Source of the DNA: Ovis canadensis
Taxonomy: Eukaryota; Chordata; Mammalia; Artiodactyla; Bovidae
NCBI RefSeq assembly: GCF_042477335.2
Contig: NC_091250.1
Coordinates: 129,677,384-129,741,383, forward strand
Length of the DNA: 64,000 nt
Reading direction: 5' to 3'
Shown: positions 63,492 to 64,000 of the stretch, one piece after another
How positions within the stretch are numbered: the stretch's first letter is position 1
Layout of the letters: the number at the start of each line of letters is the position of its first letter
Position numbers and translations under genes: made by a program
Notes under the pieces: model-generated
What the model was told of the DNA's origin: nothing
Seen by the model: only the letters and a program-made list of their open reading frames with translations
Database searches by the model: none

Positions 63492-63640
63492 AACTTCCCT
63501 GGCAGTTCAGTGATTAGGACTCTGTGCTTCCACAGCAGGGTACACGGGTTCAATTCCTGGTCAGGGAACTAAGATCCCACAGGCCACCTTGCCATGTGGT
63601 GAGGTCAGAATAAAACCAAAACAACAACAACAAAAAAAAC
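63492..63640 (+). mobile_element. Short tRNA-Glu SINE (CHR-1-like)
   Basis: GAACTTCCCTGGCAGTTCAG, TTCAATTCCTGGTCAGGG, then an (AAC)n-like tail. Confidence 0.88.
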
Positions 63641-63713
63641 AACTTTCATCTAGATTCACCCCCATTTCCCAAAAGAAAAAAGCATTTATACATAGGAGGG
63701 ATTTAACCTCAGA

Positions 63714-63964
63714 CTGATACAGAAGCTGAAACTCCAACACTTTGGCCACCTGATGCAAAGAACTGACCCACTGGAAAAGTCCCTGATGCTGGGAAAGATT
63801 GAAGGCAGGAGGAGAAGGGGATGACAGAGGAGGAGATGGTTGGATGGTATCACCCACTCAATGGACATGAGTTTGAGTAAAGTCAGGGAGTTGGTGATGG
63901 ACAGGGAAGCCTGGCCTGCTACAGTCCATGGGGTTGAAAAGAGTCGTACATGACTGAGTGACTG
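63714..63964 (+). mobile_element. BovB 3' fragment with perfect target duplication
   Basis: GAAGCTGAAACTCCAACAC to CATGACTGAGTGACTG. AACCTCAGA is duplicated at 63705-63713 and 63965-63973. Confidence 0.94.
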
Positions 63965-64000
63965 AACCTCAGAAAAGGGAAAATAATAGGAAAGAGTTGT

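Noticed and set aside
1-64000. Exons of MRFAP1L1, S100P or KIAA0232 as neighbours
   Set aside because: I looked for their recognisable protein segments on both strands and found none, though small exons could be missed by eye.
1-64000. A novel defence or mobile gene system
   Set aside because: No multi-gene cluster is present; apart from BLOC1S4 the content is retroelements and unassigned unique DNA.

Overview
This window reads as nuclear DNA of a ruminant, most likely a bovid of cattle type. The evidence is the repeat content: many BovB (RTE-class) LINE copies, Bov-tA and dimeric Bov-A2 SINEs built on a tRNA-Glu head, CHR-type tRNA-Glu SINEs, ruminant L1 3' ends, older mammalian L1, MIR and MaLR-like relics, and a solo ERV LTR that resembles the bovine BTLTR1 group. 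There are no bacterial, phage or viral operons and no CRISPR array. Family names come from memory of consensus sequences, not from a search.

Only one protein-coding gene is firmly supported: BLOC1S4 (cappuccino homologue, BLOC-1 subunit 4), a single-exon, 217-codon plus-strand gene at 32071-32724. It sits in a CpG island (about 31845-32730) whose upstream part carries an NRF1 palindrome and two ETS sites. Its 3' UTR ends at one of two AATAAA signals near 33.23 and 33.48 kb. In human this gene lies at 4p16.1, so cattle chromosome 6 is the likely location (inference). I found no recognisable exons of the human-order neighbours MRFAP1/MRFAP1L1, S100P or KIAA0232.

Layout. 0-8.3 kb: BovB, MaLR-like, L1, ERV LTR and SINE fragments, many nested. 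8.34-8.99 kb: a second strong CpG island with no recognised gene. 9-21 kb: SINEs, a 44-bp tandem array, an LTR carrying a tRNA-Glu-like segment, an L1 3' end, unique GC-rich blocks, and a solo LTR at 18.1-18.6 kb. 20.8-28.1 kb: an old L1 broken by SINEs, a truncated BovB, and a near full-length but decayed BovB (24460-28095) with its repetitive 5' UTR. 28-32 kb: ancient repeats, an ERV LTR, and a reverse-strand BovB. 32-37 kb: BLOC1S4, unique DNA, and a strong CTCF-like site at 37.02 kb. 37-47 kb: L1 relics, BovB copies on both strands, a SINE with a 7 x 16-bp array, and two BovB copies with 5' inversions. 47-52.5 kb: mostly unique GC-rich DNA with a long polypyrimidine tract. 52.5-64 kb: a BovB with a 582-codon reverse-transcriptase ORF, then MaLR-like, L1, SINE and short BovB copies to the end.

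Most long ORFs are BovB reverse-transcriptase remnants, antisense shadows of them, or open frames in GC-rich DNA. I see no undescribed multi-gene system. The observations most worth checking are the orphan CpG island, the CTCF-like sites, the LTR/tRNA-Glu composite, the tandem arrays born inside SINEs, and the target-site-resolved inverted BovB insertions.
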